A stretch of 64,000 nt of DNA from Gemmatimonadaceae bacterium (GTDB lineage Bacteria; Gemmatimonadota; Gemmatimonadetes; Gemmatimonadales; Gemmatimonadaceae): the NCBI GenBank assembly GCA_035606695.1, contig DATNEW010000043.1:62001-126000 (forward strand), read 5' to 3'. How positions within the stretch are numbered: the first letter of the stretch is position 1; every line of letters starts with the position of its first letter. Below, in pieces: positions 19,670 through 29,692 of this stretch. The notes below the pieces were generated by a model. That model was not told the origin of the DNA. It saw nothing but the letters and a program-made list of their open reading frames with translations, and made no database searches. A program made the translations under genes and the position numbers.

Positions 19670-20422
19670 GTGAAAATCGCCGTCTGTATCAAGCGCACGC
19701 CGGATTCGGAGTCGCGCTTCAAAATCGCCCCGTCGTCGACGTCGATCGATGAAACGGGGCTGAAATTCGACATCGACGACTTCGCGAGCTACGCCGTCGA
19801 AGTCGCGCTGCAGCTCAACGAAAAACAGGGCCCGGGCGAGACGGTCATCGTCGCCGTCGGGCCTGACGTCGTGCAGGAGACGCTGCGCAAGGCGATGAGC
19901 ATGGGCGCCGACCGCGCGATTCAGCTCAAGGCGGACAAGATCCCGTCCGACGGATTGGCGGTCGCCAAGGCGCTGGCCGCCGAGTTGAAGGACGGGGGCT
20001 ACGATCTCGTGCTGTTCGGCAAGCATGCGTTCGACACGAGCGCCGGCGTCGTCGGCACGGCGACCGCGGAACTGCTCGGCATGCCGTGCGTGACCGCGGC
20101 GACGAAATTAGAAATCTCGAATGGCCGCGGGCTGGCGCGTCGTGAGCTCGAAGGCGCGGCCGAAATGGTCGAGTTCCCGCTGCCGGCCGCGGTGACGATC
20201 GATGAGGGCATCGCGCGGCCGCGCTATCCCTCGCTCAAGAACATCATGGCGGCGAAGAAAAAGCCGCTCGAGACGAAGCCGGCGCAGCTCGGCGACGTCC
20301 GCGTGACGGTCACCGGGATGGAGCTGCCTCCCGACCGGCCGCCGGGCCGCATCATCGGCGAAGGCGTCGCCGCCGTTCCCGAGTTGATTCGTTTGCTGCA
20401 GACGGAAGCCAAGGTTCTCTAA
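19670..20422 (+). CDS. etfB: Electron transfer flavoprotein beta subunit
   Basis: GTG start, 250 residues. The N-terminus MKIAVCIKRTPDSESRF and the central AMP-binding stretch (VIVAVGP...LRKAMSMGADRA, then DLVLFGKHAFDTSAG) are those of the ETF beta family. ETF carries electrons from acyl-CoA dehydrogenases to a membrane oxidoreductase. The gene is followed by etfA and a membrane Fe-S oxidoreductase, and preceded by the glutaryl-CoA dehydrogenase gene, giving a complete electron route. A half family A repeat separates it from etfA. Confidence 0.95.
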   Translation: MKIAVCIKRTPDSESRFKIAPSSTSIDETGLKFDIDDFASYAVEVALQLNEKQGPGETVIVAVGPDVVQETLRKAMSMGADRAIQLKADKIPSDGLAVAKALAAELKDGGYDLVLFGKHAFDTSAGVVGTATAELLGMPCVTAATKLEISNGRGLARRELEGAAEMVEFPLPAAVTIDEGIARPRYPSLKNIMAAKKKPLETKPAQLGDVRVTVTGMELPPDRPPGRIIGEGVAAVPELIRLLQTEAKVL

Positions 20423-20429
20423 CTTTTAC

Positions 20430-20474
20430 CTGTCATCCTGAGCCGTAGCGACGCGAAGGCGAAGGATCTCTCGA
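20430..20474 (+). repeat. Half family A repeat (copy A3) carrying the etfA ribosome-binding site
   Basis: CTGTCATCCTGAGCCGTAGCG then ACGCGAAGGCGAAGGATCTC is the left arm of family A without a right arm. Its GAAGGA (20461-20466) stands eight bases before the etfA ATG (20475), an ideal Shine-Dalgarno position, so the repeat appears to supply the ribosome-binding site. Confidence 0.75.
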
Positions 20475-21463
<989 letters not shown>

Positions 21464-21464
<1 letters not shown>

Positions 21465-23539
21465 TGGGAGCGGTTCACGCGTCGAACGCGGTGTTCGCCT
21501 TCGTGTTGACGATCGGCGCGGGCTTCTTCGCGCTGAACGTGCAGCGGCTCATTCGCTACATGCGGCTGGGCTTCGCCGAAGATCGGACGAACGCGCCGCT
21601 CGTGCGGGCGAAAAACGTGCTGTCGATCGGCATCGCGCAGACGAAGATCTTTCGCGATCCCGTCGCCGGCGCCATGCACGCCACGATCTTCTGGGGATTC
21701 ATGGTGCTGACGGCCGGCACCGTAGAAATACTCATTCAAGGAGTATTCCCCCAGTTCTCATATGATCTGTTTCTGTGGCACCCGCTGTATCAGTTGTACG
21801 CGCTGTCGCAGGACGGGTTCGCGCTGCTGGTGCTCGGCGCCATCGGCTTCGCGTATTATCGCCGCCTCGTGGTGCACCCGCGCCGGCTGGAGGGGGACAA
21901 GCTGGAGCACACCGACGCCCTGATCATTCTCGGAATGATCGGCGGCTTGATGGTGACGCTGCTGCTGATGAACGCGTTCCAGTACCACGTCGATCCCGCG
22001 ACCGTCGGCCCCGAGAAGTTTGTCTCTCGTGCCCTCGCGTATGCCGTCACGCCGATCGCCCAACATCCAACGTCCATCGCCCAGCTCTTCTTCTGGGCGC
22101 ACGCGCTGCTGATTCTCATCTTCCTCAACTACCTCCCGTACTCGAAGCATCTGCACGTGGTGACGTCGCTCATCAACGTCTACCTGTCGAATACGAGCGG
22201 GCCGGGTCAGAAGGGCGTGATGCGCCCGATGGACCTCGAGGCCGAAGTGGAGCAGTTCGGCGCATCGGATGTCGAGCACCTGAGCTGGAAGAATCTTCTC
22301 GACGGCTATTCGTGCACCGAATGCGGCCGCTGCACCGCCGCGTGTCCGGCGAACATCACCGGCAAGGAGCTGAGTCCGCGAAAGATCGTCATCAACACGC
22401 GGCAACGGTTGATGGAGAAGGCGCCGGTCGTCACCGGCGATCGCATGGAATTCTTGCATCCGGCGCTCCTGCACGGCGAAGGCGGCGATGCGGGCGCGGT
22501 CACTATCGAGCAGGTCGCGGAGCACCGCCTGCTCGACACCTACATCAGCGACACGGAGCTGTGGCAGTGCACCAGCTGCCGAGCGTGCGTACAGGAATGT
22601 CCAGTGTCGATCGATCAGCTCGACATCATCAACCAGATGCGCCGCTATCTGGTGTTGTCGGAGTCGCGTTTCCCTGAAGAGGTCCAGCCGGCATTCGAGT
22701 CGCTCGAGCGGAACGGCTCGCCGTGGGCGTTCAGTCCTTCGGACCGCGCCAAGTGGGCCGAGGGAATGGACATTCCGACGATGGCCGAAGTCGTGGAGCG
22801 CGGCGAGCGGCCCGACATTCTGTTCTGGGTCGGGTGCATGGGATCGTTCGACGATCGCGCGAAGAAGATCACCGTGGCCTTCGCGCGCATCCTCAAGGCG
22901 TGCAACATCAACTTCGCGATTCTCGGGCAGGAAGAACACTGTCACGGCGATCCCGCGCGACGCATGGGCAACGAGTATCTCTATCAGATGCTCGCCAAGG
23001 ACACCATCGGCACGCTCGACCGTTACGAGGTGAAGACGATCGTCACGAGCTGTCCACACTGCTTCCATCAGATAGGCAACGAGTTCCCACAGCTCGGCGG
23101 CAACTACGAGGTCATTCACCACTCGACGTTCATCGAGCGCCTGTTGCAGGAGCAGCGCGTGCCGCTCGAGAGCGACGAAGGGAAGCGCCTCACCGTGGCG
23201 TACCACGATTCCTGCTACCTCGGCCGTTACAACGACGTGTACGATGCGCCGCGCGAGACGCTCAAACGCGCGCTGCCCGTGGTGAATCTCGTCGAGCCGA
23301 AGCGGACGAAGGATCGCGGCCTGTGCTGCGGCGCGGGCGGTGGGCGCATGTTCATGGAAGAGCGTCAGGGCAAGCGGATCAACATCGAGCGCACCGAGGA
23401 ACTGCTCGCGACGGGCGCCGACACCATCGCCGTGGCGTGTCCGTTCTGCATGACGATGATCAACGACGGCGTGAAGGCGGTGCAGTCGGACGTGCCGGTG
23501 CTCGATATTGCCGAGGTGGTGGCGGGGCAACTAAGGTAG
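21464..23539 (+). CDS. Membrane Fe-S oxidoreductase, probable ETF:menaquinone oxidoreductase
   Basis: A 691-residue protein: an N-terminal membrane domain of about six helices (to about residue 240), resembling the haem-b/NarI-HdrE type, then two 4Fe-4S motifs (CTECGRCTAACP from C284 and CTSCRACVQECP from C369), then two CCG cysteine-rich domains (VGCMGS near 458 to SCPHCFH; SCYLG to LCCGAGGG at 621-622 and CPFCMTM). This is the layout of the HdrD/DUF224-type proteins described as EMO, ETF:menaquinone oxidoreductases. It replaces the usual ETF-ubiquinone oxidoreductase and would reduce menaquinone with electrons from EtfAB. Confidence 0.88.
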
Positions 23540-23659
23540 TCATCCCGAGCGAGCGTGAGCGAGTCGAGGGATCCCCGTCTCAGCAGAGGTGTGTGTGACT
23601 CCTCCGTCCGGAAGGGGGTCCTTCGACCCCGGCGCTGCGCGCCTTCGTTCAGGATGACA
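23540..23659. repeat. Family A inverted repeat (copy A4) between convergent genes
   Basis: The arms TCATCCCGAGCGAGCGTGAG and, on the right, CGCCTTCGTTCAGGATGACA flank GGATCCCCGTCTCAGC...CCGGAAGGGGGTCC, itself an imperfect dyad. It starts directly after the Fe-S oxidoreductase TAG and ends just before the methyltransferase stop, filling the junction. Confidence 0.8.
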
Positions 23660-23663
23660 AGCC

Positions 23664-24359
23664 CTATTGGTGCACGATCTCGAACACGACGATCTGCTGC
23701 CGGATCGTGCCCTCGACGAACGGCACCGTCCGCCGCGATCGCAACACGAGTCCGTTCGTTGGCAACGCGTCTAGAAACGCCTCGCGTCCCACGCGACCCG
23801 GATCCGCCAGCACCGCCATCCCGTTCGGCGCGAGCGCCTTCGCGATGACGGCCGCCACCAATCCGCCGTACGGCCGCTCGTACAACACGTCGGACGCGAT
23901 CACCACGTCGAACGTCGGCAAATCCGGCGGCAGCGCGCGCCAGTCGAGCATCATTCCGCGTATGGATGGCCCGCCGTTGCGCCACGCATTCACGCGGGCG
24001 AAGCGCGCCGCATCCTCGTAGTAGTCCGACGCGACGACGTTGAATCCGGCTAATGCGGCCGACGTGGCGACGAGCCCCGAGCCGCATCCCAGCTCGAGCA
24101 GCGATCGGCCGTCGCCGCTCATCTCGAGCACGAGCGCCGCCAGGATTCGCGCCGACGGCCACAGCTCCGCCCAATACGGCAAACGCTCGTCCCGCTCGAA
24201 GTCGCGTTCATCGATCAGATCCTCCGCGCTGGCCGGATGCAGGATCGACAACGTCCGCGTACCGACGTCGACAGCCGTCTGCACGGCACGAAATCGCCGA
24301 CGCAACGAATCGTCCAGCGCCTCGAGCTCGGCGTCGGCGCGCGCGCGGCGCTCGCTCAC
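23664..24359 (-). CDS. Class I SAM-dependent methyltransferase
   Basis: GTG start, 231 residues. Motif I is LLELGCGSGL (about residues 87-96), followed by VVASDYYEDA and the post-motif VVIASDVLYERP. The N-terminal DERLPYWAELWPSA block before motif I is typical of the METTL/nicotinamide-lysine methyltransferase-like group that acts on proteins or small amines. It is the last gene of the moeA-dacB-mobA-fdhE strand, five bases after moeA. Substrate is unknown. Confidence 0.83.
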   Translation of the reverse strand: MSERRARADAELEALDDSLRRRFRAVQTAVDVGTRTLSILHPASAEDLIDERDFERDERLPYWAELWPSARILAALVLEMSGDGRSLLELGCGSGLVATSAALAGFNVVASDYYEDAARFARVNAWRNGGPSIRGMMLDWRALPPDLPTFDVVIASDVLYERPYGGLVAAVIAKALAPNGMAVLADPGRVGREAFLDALPTNGLVLRSRRTVPFVEGTIRQQIVVFEIVHQ

Positions 24360-24364
24360 TCTAC

Positions 24365-25612
24365 TCAGATGTCGAACGTAGCCGACGATCCTGCCTCGGC
24401 GAGCGACAGCGCGTGGAGCGTCTCACCGGCGCGTACGATTGGCCGGTCGTGCGGCACCACGAGCAACGCATTCGCACGCGCCATCGACGTCAATAAGCCC
24501 GAGCCCTGCGGTCCCGTCAGCGAAGCCCACGCGCCATCCGGCTCCCACGTCACGATGCCCCGCATGAAGTGCGTGAGCGCCGCGGCGATGGTGATGTCTT
24601 CACGGGCGCGGACGTCGATCGGCCGGCGGAAGATCAGCGTTTCGCCGCGCTGCTTCCGAACGAGTGGATTACCGAACAGCTCGAACGTGACCATCGACGA
24701 GACCGGATTGCCGGGCAGCCCGAGCCATGGCATGCCGTGCAGCATCCCGAACCCGAGGGGCGCGCCAGGCCGCATGCGAATGCGCCACAAATGCAGCTCG
24801 GCGCCGAGCGACGCGAGCACGTCTTTAGTAAAGTCAAATGCACCGACGGACACGCCGCCGGTCGTGACGAGCAAATCGCAACCGCGCGCGGCGGTGACGC
24901 GTTCGACGTACGCCTCAGGATCATCCGGCACGATGCCGAGGTCGACGACCTCGCCGCCGGCCTCGAGCACGGCCGCCGAGATGGTGTAGCTGTTCGAGGA
25001 GACGATTCGTTCTCCGCGGCGGACGGCACCGAATCCGTCGACGTCCACGAGCTCGTCCCCCGACGCGAGCACCGCGACGCGCGGGACACGATGCACGAGC
25101 GGCGCCGCACACCCGACCGACGCCAGCACGCCAAGTTGCGCCGCGCCGATCATGGTGCCCTTCGGCACCGCGACGACGCCGGGGCGCAAATCCTCGCCGC
25201 GCGGACGCACGTTGCGGCCCGAGTCGCGCGTGTCGCGAATCTCGACATATGTGTCGCCGCCATCTGTGTCTTCGACACGTATGACCGTGTCGGCTCCGTC
25301 GGGAACCGGCGCGCCCGTCATCACACGAATTGCGGTGCGCGGTTCGACGGAACGCGTTGGTCGCTGGCCGGCGCGCACCGTCTCGACCACTTCCATCCGA
25401 ACCGGCGACGAACCCGTGGCCGACGCGACGTCTTCGGCGCGCACCGCGTAGCCGTCCATCGACGAATTGTTCCAGGGCGGATGCTCGATCGGCGAGATCA
25501 CGTCTTCGGCGAGCACGCGACGGTGCGATTGGCGCAACGGCACGCGTTCGGCGCCGAGTGGCCGAATGGGCGCGAGAATTCGCGCGCTGGCTTCCTCGAC
25601 GCTGTACGCCAC
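24365..25612 (-). CDS. moeA: Molybdopterin molybdenumtransferase MoeA
   Basis: GTG start overlapping the dacB stop by one base (TAGTG); 415 residues. Family blocks: PPWNNSSMDGYAVRAEDV near the start, VRVMTGAPVPDGADTVIRVED (about 90-110), SSNSYTISA, the catalytic region TTGGVSVGAFDFTKDVL, and MRPGAPLGFG then GLPGNPVSSMVTFE. MoeA inserts molybdate into adenylated molybdopterin. It sits with mobA and fdhE, consistent with a molybdoenzyme such as formate dehydrogenase encoded elsewhere. Confidence 0.95.
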   Translation of the reverse strand: MAYSVEEASARILAPIRPLGAERVPLRQSHRRVLAEDVISPIEHPPWNNSSMDGYAVRAEDVASATGSSPVRMEVVETVRAGQRPTRSVEPRTAIRVMTGAPVPDGADTVIRVEDTDGGDTYVEIRDTRDSGRNVRPRGEDLRPGVVAVPKGTMIGAAQLGVLASVGCAAPLVHRVPRVAVLASGDELVDVDGFGAVRRGERIVSSNSYTISAAVLEAGGEVVDLGIVPDDPEAYVERVTAARGCDLLVTTGGVSVGAFDFTKDVLASLGAELHLWRIRMRPGAPLGFGMLHGMPWLGLPGNPVSSMVTFELFGNPLVRKQRGETLIFRRPIDVRAREDITIAAALTHFMRGIVTWEPDGAWASLTGPQGSGLLTSMARANALLVVPHDRPIVRAGETLHALSLAEAGSSATFDI

Positions 25613-27129
25613 TAGCGCAGACGCATGCCGGCGAGACGTTCGGCGACGAGATCCTGCACGCGTTCGATGGTGCGGTTCGGCACGGTGAAGTTGTTCGAGA
25701 GAAAGCTGAAGATGAGCAAATGCCCATCCGCCGTCGTGACGTATCCGCTGAGTGACCGCGACTGGGCGACGGTGCCGGTCTTCGCATGCACATTGTTTTC
25801 CGCGGGCGTGCCTTTCATACGGCTGCGGATGGTGCCGTCGACGCCGGCGATCGGCAGTGCATCATAGAACACTTTGAACGTCGGCGCGCGGCGCATCGCG
25901 TCGAGGATGCGGACGAGCGTTCGCGGCGTCACGTAGTCGTAACGAGAGAGGCCGCTGCCGTCGCGCACGATCGCTTCCGATGCCGGTGCGCCCCACGCGC
26001 CGATCTGCGCACGAACGGCCGCGGCCGCGCTGTCGGTGCGCCCCGCGCCGAACCGCTCGAGCGCGATCGTCCGGAACAGCATCTCGGCGATCTGATTCTG
26101 GGACGGTTTGAGGCACGCCTCGAGAATCTCGCTCAACGGCGGCGATGAGAGGGTTGCGAGCGTCTCGATGCGCGCGAGCGTATCGGTCGCGCCGTCGTCG
26201 ATCGTGATGCCTCGATCGCGCAGCGCTTCGCGGAAGGCCGCGACGTATGCCCGGCCGGGATCGTGATGCGTGACCTCGAGAACAGCGGTGTCTCGCGCGG
26301 GGATCTGTCCTGTGAGAACCTCATCCCAGGTCGTGCTGTCCTTGCGGGCCGACAGCATGCGACTGCGCGCCCGGGCGCTGTCGCGAACCGGCGCGGCGGC
26401 CGTGTGGACATCCGCGCGCAAAGCCGGAACACTGCGCGCGGGACGCATCTCGACGTGCGCCGGATCACCCTCATGGTCGGCGCCGCGGACGTGGATCTCG
26501 CTGAAGCCTTCGTTGAACAGCAGCTCGTCGATCGGCGCCGAGTAGGAATCCTCGAAATCGTCGTAGGTCCAGCCGTACCCGAAGACTTCGCCGGGAAAGG
26601 CGTCGCCGTACGGGAGCACGTGGCCGGCGATGCGACGGATACCTCGCGCCGCGAGTGAATCGGCGATGAGGCGCAGTGGTTTCATCGCGTCGCCCATCAT
26701 GTGGTCGCTGACGCTGGGGTCGCCGCGGCCAACGACGAGGAGATCCCCGTCGAGCGTGCCGCCGTTGACGGGGCCGCGCGCGGCGAAGCTGGTGCGATAC
26801 CGATAGTCGGGCCCGAGCTGCGTGAGGATCGTGGACGTCGTCAGCAGTTTCATGTTCGACGCCGGCATGAACAGCTTGCCGGCGTTGCGCGCGTACAGCG
26901 TGTCGCCGCGCTCTGGGTCGACGATGAGTATTCCTAAATGAGCGTTTGCGAAATCCGGCCCGTCGGCCATGGAATCGATGAACGCGCGAAGCGCTTCATG
27001 GCTGCCGGCGCTGATGCGCGGGCTCGGGGCCGCCGCCGCATGCGTGCAGGCGCCCGCGACGCCCGCGGCGAGCGTGACGAGCAGTGTCGTGAACGAGCGA
27101 AACCAGCGAGACGAGCGTACGCGGGACAT
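25612..27129 (-). CDS. dacB: D-Ala-D-Ala carboxypeptidase/endopeptidase, PBP4 (S13) family
   Basis: I choose ATG at 27129 (505 residues), which begins a signal peptide MSRVRSSRWFRSF plus hydrophobic core ending near GACTHA; cleavage as lipoprotein at that Cys is possible. The longer frame to 27492 lies inside mobA. Active-site motifs: SNMK in PASNMKLL (SxxK, S as nucleophile), DGSGLSRYDYV near 385-395, and HAKTGTV (KTG). An inserted domain between the first two motifs fits PBP4. It trims peptidoglycan in the periplasm. Its place among molybdenum cofactor genes looks incidental. Confidence 0.93.
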   Translation of the reverse strand: MSRVRSSRWFRSFTTLLVTLAAGVAGACTHAAAAPSPRISAGSHEALRAFIDSMADGPDFANAHLGILIVDPERGDTLYARNAGKLFMPASNMKLLTTSTILTQLGPDYRYRTSFAARGPVNGGTLDGDLLVVGRGDPSVSDHMMGDAMKPLRLIADSLAARGIRRIAGHVLPYGDAFPGEVFGYGWTYDDFEDSYSAPIDELLFNEGFSEIHVRGADHEGDPAHVEMRPARSVPALRADVHTAAAPVRDSARARSRMLSARKDSTTWDEVLTGQIPARDTAVLEVTHHDPGRAYVAAFREALRDRGITIDDGATDTLARIETLATLSSPPLSEILEACLKPSQNQIAEMLFRTIALERFGAGRTDSAAAAVRAQIGAWGAPASEAIVRDGSGLSRYDYVTPRTLVRILDAMRRAPTFKVFYDALPIAGVDGTIRSRMKGTPAENNVHAKTGTVAQSRSLSGYVTTADGHLLIFSFLSNNFTVPNRTIERVQDLVAERLAGMRLR

Positions 27130-27173
27130 CCGTTCTCCGGTGATCGTGCGCGGAGAAGGATAAGCCGAAGCCC

Positions 27174-27875
27174 TTACTCGCCGCGAGCCATCCGCTCGGC
27201 GGCCGCGAGATCGTCCGCCGTATTGACGTTGAAGAAGAGGCGGGCGGGATCGCCGTATTTCGCGACGACTGCCAGCGGGATCGTCACCAGGCGGGGCAAT
27301 CGCTCGAGGAGCGCACCGAGCCGATACTCGCCGCGCTGAAGTGCGTCCGCCGCGAGGGAGCGAGTCTCGCGAGCGTACCATGCGCACATCGGCTCGGGAC
27401 CGCGCGGGCCCATTGGTACGACGGCGGTCGCGCCCTCGGAGCGCTCGACGATCAACTTCATCAATGCCGGGTCGACGAACGGCATGTCCCACGCAACGAT
27501 GAGGACGTCGTCGTGCGTCGCGGCAAGCGCACTGTGAATGCCGATGAGGCTGCCGCGCTCCGAGGCGTTGTCACGAATCACACGCACGCCGGGAAGCCAC
27601 GACTCCGCGTGTGGCGCGTTCGCGCTGAGGATGATCGACGGGGTTACCGCATGGAGCGCTGCGGCGACGCGATCGATGATGCGCACGCCGCCGACGGTCC
27701 GCAGTCCTTTCGGTTCGCCGCCGAAGCGGCTGTTTGCCCCACCAGCGACGATCGCGCCGATCAGGCGCGCAGTCCTCGCTGTTGCGCGGCTTCGTCCAGG
27801 CCGGCGGTGAGCGCGCGCTCCACGAGCAGCGCGTTCGCCGGAGCGCCGCGGCGTTCCTTGAGATAGCGGCCGCAC
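27174..27875 (-). CDS. mobA: Molybdenum cofactor guanylyltransferase MobA
   Basis: The nucleotidyltransferase signature VAGGANSRFGGEPKGL and the later VAWDMPFVDP are the MobA pattern; the protein would attach GMP to molybdopterin. The start is uncertain: the conserved domain begins at LIGAIVAGG, whose first codon is a CTG at 27764 overlapping the fdhE stop, while the only usual start codon in frame is GTG at 27875, which adds 37 Arg/Ala-rich residues inside fdhE. I give the longer form but suspect a CTG start or a missed signal. The stop precedes dacB by 44 bases. Confidence 0.85.
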   Translation of the reverse strand: MRPLSQGTPRRSGERAARGARAHRRPGRSRATARTARLIGAIVAGGANSRFGGEPKGLRTVGGVRIIDRVAAALHAVTPSIILSANAPHAESWLPGVRVIRDNASERGSLIGIHSALAATHDDVLIVAWDMPFVDPALMKLIVERSEGATAVVPMGPRGPEPMCAWYARETRSLAADALQRGEYRLGALLERLPRLVTIPLAVVAKYGDPARLFFNVNTADDLAAAERMARGE

Positions 27876-28525
27876 GAGTTACAGATCGCGAGCTCGTAGC
27901 CGAGTTGCGGCGACGGCACGCGAGCAAGCGTCGGTGCGCTGTCGGCGCCGCAGCTCAAGCAGCCGCGCCGGTCGGTGCGCCACATCGTGTCGCAGCGCCA
28001 GCAGACGAGCGTACGACGGCGATCGGTCGACAGCGCGAGATCGGGCGACGCACCGCAGCACGGACACTGCGCCCGCTTCCAGTTCGCCAGGGAGAATCCG
28101 TCGACGATCTGGTCGGACGCGCGCGCGAGGACCGCATTGCCGACGATCGCCGCGACTTGTCTCGCGAGCTTGAGATGCGAAGAGCGGGGCATCGAGTCGC
28201 CGTTCGCCCAACTCAGCACGTGCGCGGTCGGATCGACCGACGCTTTTTGCAGCGCGTTCGCTTGCGGCGTCGACGCGACGCCGATGTGTTCGAGCGCGCT
28301 CGCCGTGCGTTGAAACGCGCGAGTCAGATCTCCCGCGTCGCGCAACACGTCGCCGCTGTCGAACGCCGCGCGGCCGGCGCGAATGCGCGCGCGTGCGGCG
28401 TCGACGTCGAGATGCGACGCACCGCGCGCACGAAGCGACGTGTGCAGCGTGACGATCGGTTGAAACTGTTCCGCCAGCGTCTTGCTTGCGGCGGTGGGAC
28501 GACGGGTGGTGGTATGCGGCGACAC
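27761..28525 (-). CDS. fdhE: Formate dehydrogenase accessory protein FdhE-like
   Basis: A 254-residue protein whose C-terminal half has four CxxC zinc/rubredoxin-like pairs: CPCCG (154-157), CWRC (175-178), CLSCG (189-192) and CNSCG (215-218), the FdhE arrangement. The N-terminal half is helical. GTG at 28525 is supported by GAGAGGAG six bases upstream. FdhE binds formate dehydrogenase and helps its maturation, but no formate dehydrogenase structural gene lies in the window. It heads the mobA-dacB-moeA operon. Confidence 0.85.
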   Translation of the reverse strand: MSPHTTTRRPTAASKTLAEQFQPIVTLHTSLRARGASHLDVDAARARIRAGRAAFDSGDVLRDAGDLTRAFQRTASALEHIGVASTPQANALQKASVDPTAHVLSWANGDSMPRSSHLKLARQVAAIVGNAVLARASDQIVDGFSLANWKRAQCPCCGASPDLALSTDRRRTLVCWRCDTMWRTDRRGCLSCGADSAPTLARVPSPQLGYELAICNSCGRYLKERRGAPANALLVERALTAGLDEAAQQRGLRA

Positions 28526-28602
28526 GACAGGCTCCTCTCCCGCAAGGAAGAACGAAACCCCGTCGAGGTCACGACTCCGTTGTGATGTTGGTCAGATGTT
28601 GC

Positions 28603-29022
28603 TCATTCACGTCGGTACGATGCGCTCAATGTCGCATCTTCGGCCACAATGACCTCTTCGACGCGCGCCGCATTCCCCAGCGCCGTTTGTATACGGTCGA
28701 AAATGAAACGCGCGAGCTCCTCGCCCGTCGGAATGAGTTTCCCGTCGGCGAACTCGGGTACGTCGAGATTGATGTTGCGATGATCGAAGCGCGCGCGCAC
28801 TTCGGTCGCGAGCACGCGGTCGAGCAGCCCGAGATCGACGATCATACCAGTTTTGTGATCGACCGGACCGCTCACCGTGACGTCGCACGTATAGCTGTGT
28901 CCGTGAAAACTTTCGCGCGCGCACAGACCAAAGGTCTGTTCGTTCTGCTGGTCCGACCAATCAGGCCGGCGATACCGATGCGCAGCGGCGAACGTGATGC
29001 GGCGGGTGAGCAATGAAGGCAT
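28603..29022 (-). CDS. queD: 6-pyruvoyl-tetrahydropterin synthase / 6-carboxytetrahydropterin synthase (QueD family)
   Basis: I take ATG at 29022 (139 residues); the longer frame would run through the terminator and repeat. The first zinc ligand H15 lies in FAAAHRY, the catalytic cysteine C34 in LCARESFHGH, and zinc ligands H40 and H42 in HGHSYTCDV; the C-terminal VEEVIVAEDAT carries the conserved glutamate. QueD makes the queuosine precursor CPH4 from dihydroneopterin triphosphate; PTPS activity is an alternative in the same family. No other queuosine gene is in the window. Confidence 0.88.
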   Translation of the reverse strand: MPSLLTRRITFAAAHRYRRPDWSDQQNEQTFGLCARESFHGHSYTCDVTVSGPVDHKTGMIVDLGLLDRVLATEVRARFDHRNINLDVPEFADGKLIPTGEELARFIFDRIQTALGNAARVEEVIVAEDATLSASYRRE

Positions 29023-29024
29023 TT

Positions 29025-29129
29025 GCGATGGGCGGTGGGCGATGGTGTTGGGCGTAAAAACTAAAAGGCGACGGGAGTTTCCGTCGCCTTTTGCCGTTTC
29101 GCCCATCGCCCAACTCCCAGCGCCCATCG
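29025..29129. repeat. Family C inverted repeat (CGCCCATCGCCCA type) framing a terminator
   Basis: The left arm reads CGATGGGCGGTGGGCGATGG (from about 29026) and the right arm CGCCCATCGCCCAACTCCCA then GCGCCCATCGC (to about 29130). The arms are inverted copies around the hairpin at 29063-29092. Similar wording recurs inside the UbiA gene start (48090-48122) and in the Fe-S oxidoreductase gene near 22050-22085. Confidence 0.7.
29063..29092 (-). terminator. Intrinsic terminator, symmetrical
   Basis: A perfect 12-bp stem AAAAGGCGACGG / CCGTCGCCTTTT with a six-base loop GAGTTT; the A and T ends make it usable in both directions. It lies downstream of the BON gene (minus strand) and upstream of queD. 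Confidence 0.85.
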
Positions 29130-29636
29130 CTAGTGGTCTTCCCCCGTCTCGGCCCGATCGTTCATGATCCCTTCCTGCGTCGGACTCTCCGGCGGAATCC
29201 ACGCCGTTCCGTCCGAAATCGCATGGCCGACGTCCGTCGTGCCGTAGAGCTCGTGATCGAGATCATCCTGGCGCGATTCGGCTTCGGGATTGATCGGTAC
29301 CGGACGGTCGCCCAGGAGCAACCCTTCGCGGCGATCGTCGTCGACCAGGTGTTCATCGATCGCTTCAGGGCTCAGCGCGCGGCGGATCGGATCGACGAAC
29401 AGATTGTTCTCGAACTCGCGCACGCCAATCAGGTCGGTCAGGATGTGCTCGGCGACGAGCCGCTCACCGTCTGTTCCGACGCGCCCGTCCAGACACACGA
29501 CGCCGTCCGTCACCGAGACGACGATCTCGTCGATGTCGACCATGTTGTTCTCGGCGAGCCGCTCGCGGACCAGCCCGCGCAGCTCGTCGTCGCTCAGATC
29601 GTCGATGTCGTCGATGTTCTCAAAGTCGCGTGCCAT
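29130..29636 (-). CDS. BON-domain protein
   Basis: A 168-residue acidic protein. Residues about 18-85 form one BON domain (LRGLVRERLAENNMVD...VVVCLDGRVGTDGERLVAEHILTDLIGVREFENNL pattern), a fold that binds phospholipids or other envelope ligands. The rest is a disordered acidic tail. No signal peptide is visible, so it may be cytoplasmic or use its partner for export; most known BON proteins are periplasmic, so this is an oddity. It lies 56 bases after the outer-membrane protein gene. Confidence 0.8.
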   Translation of the reverse strand: MARDFENIDDIDDLSDDELRGLVRERLAENNMVDIDEIVVSVTDGVVCLDGRVGTDGERLVAEHILTDLIGVREFENNLFVDPIRRALSPEAIDEHLVDDDRREGLLLGDRPVPINPEAESRQDDLDHELYGTTDVGHAISDGTAWIPPESPTQEGIMNDRAETGEDH

Positions 29637-29692
29637 GAGTCACCCGTGGTTGACCCGGCGCGCCGACTCGCCGCTCGCGCTACGCCGCGCAG

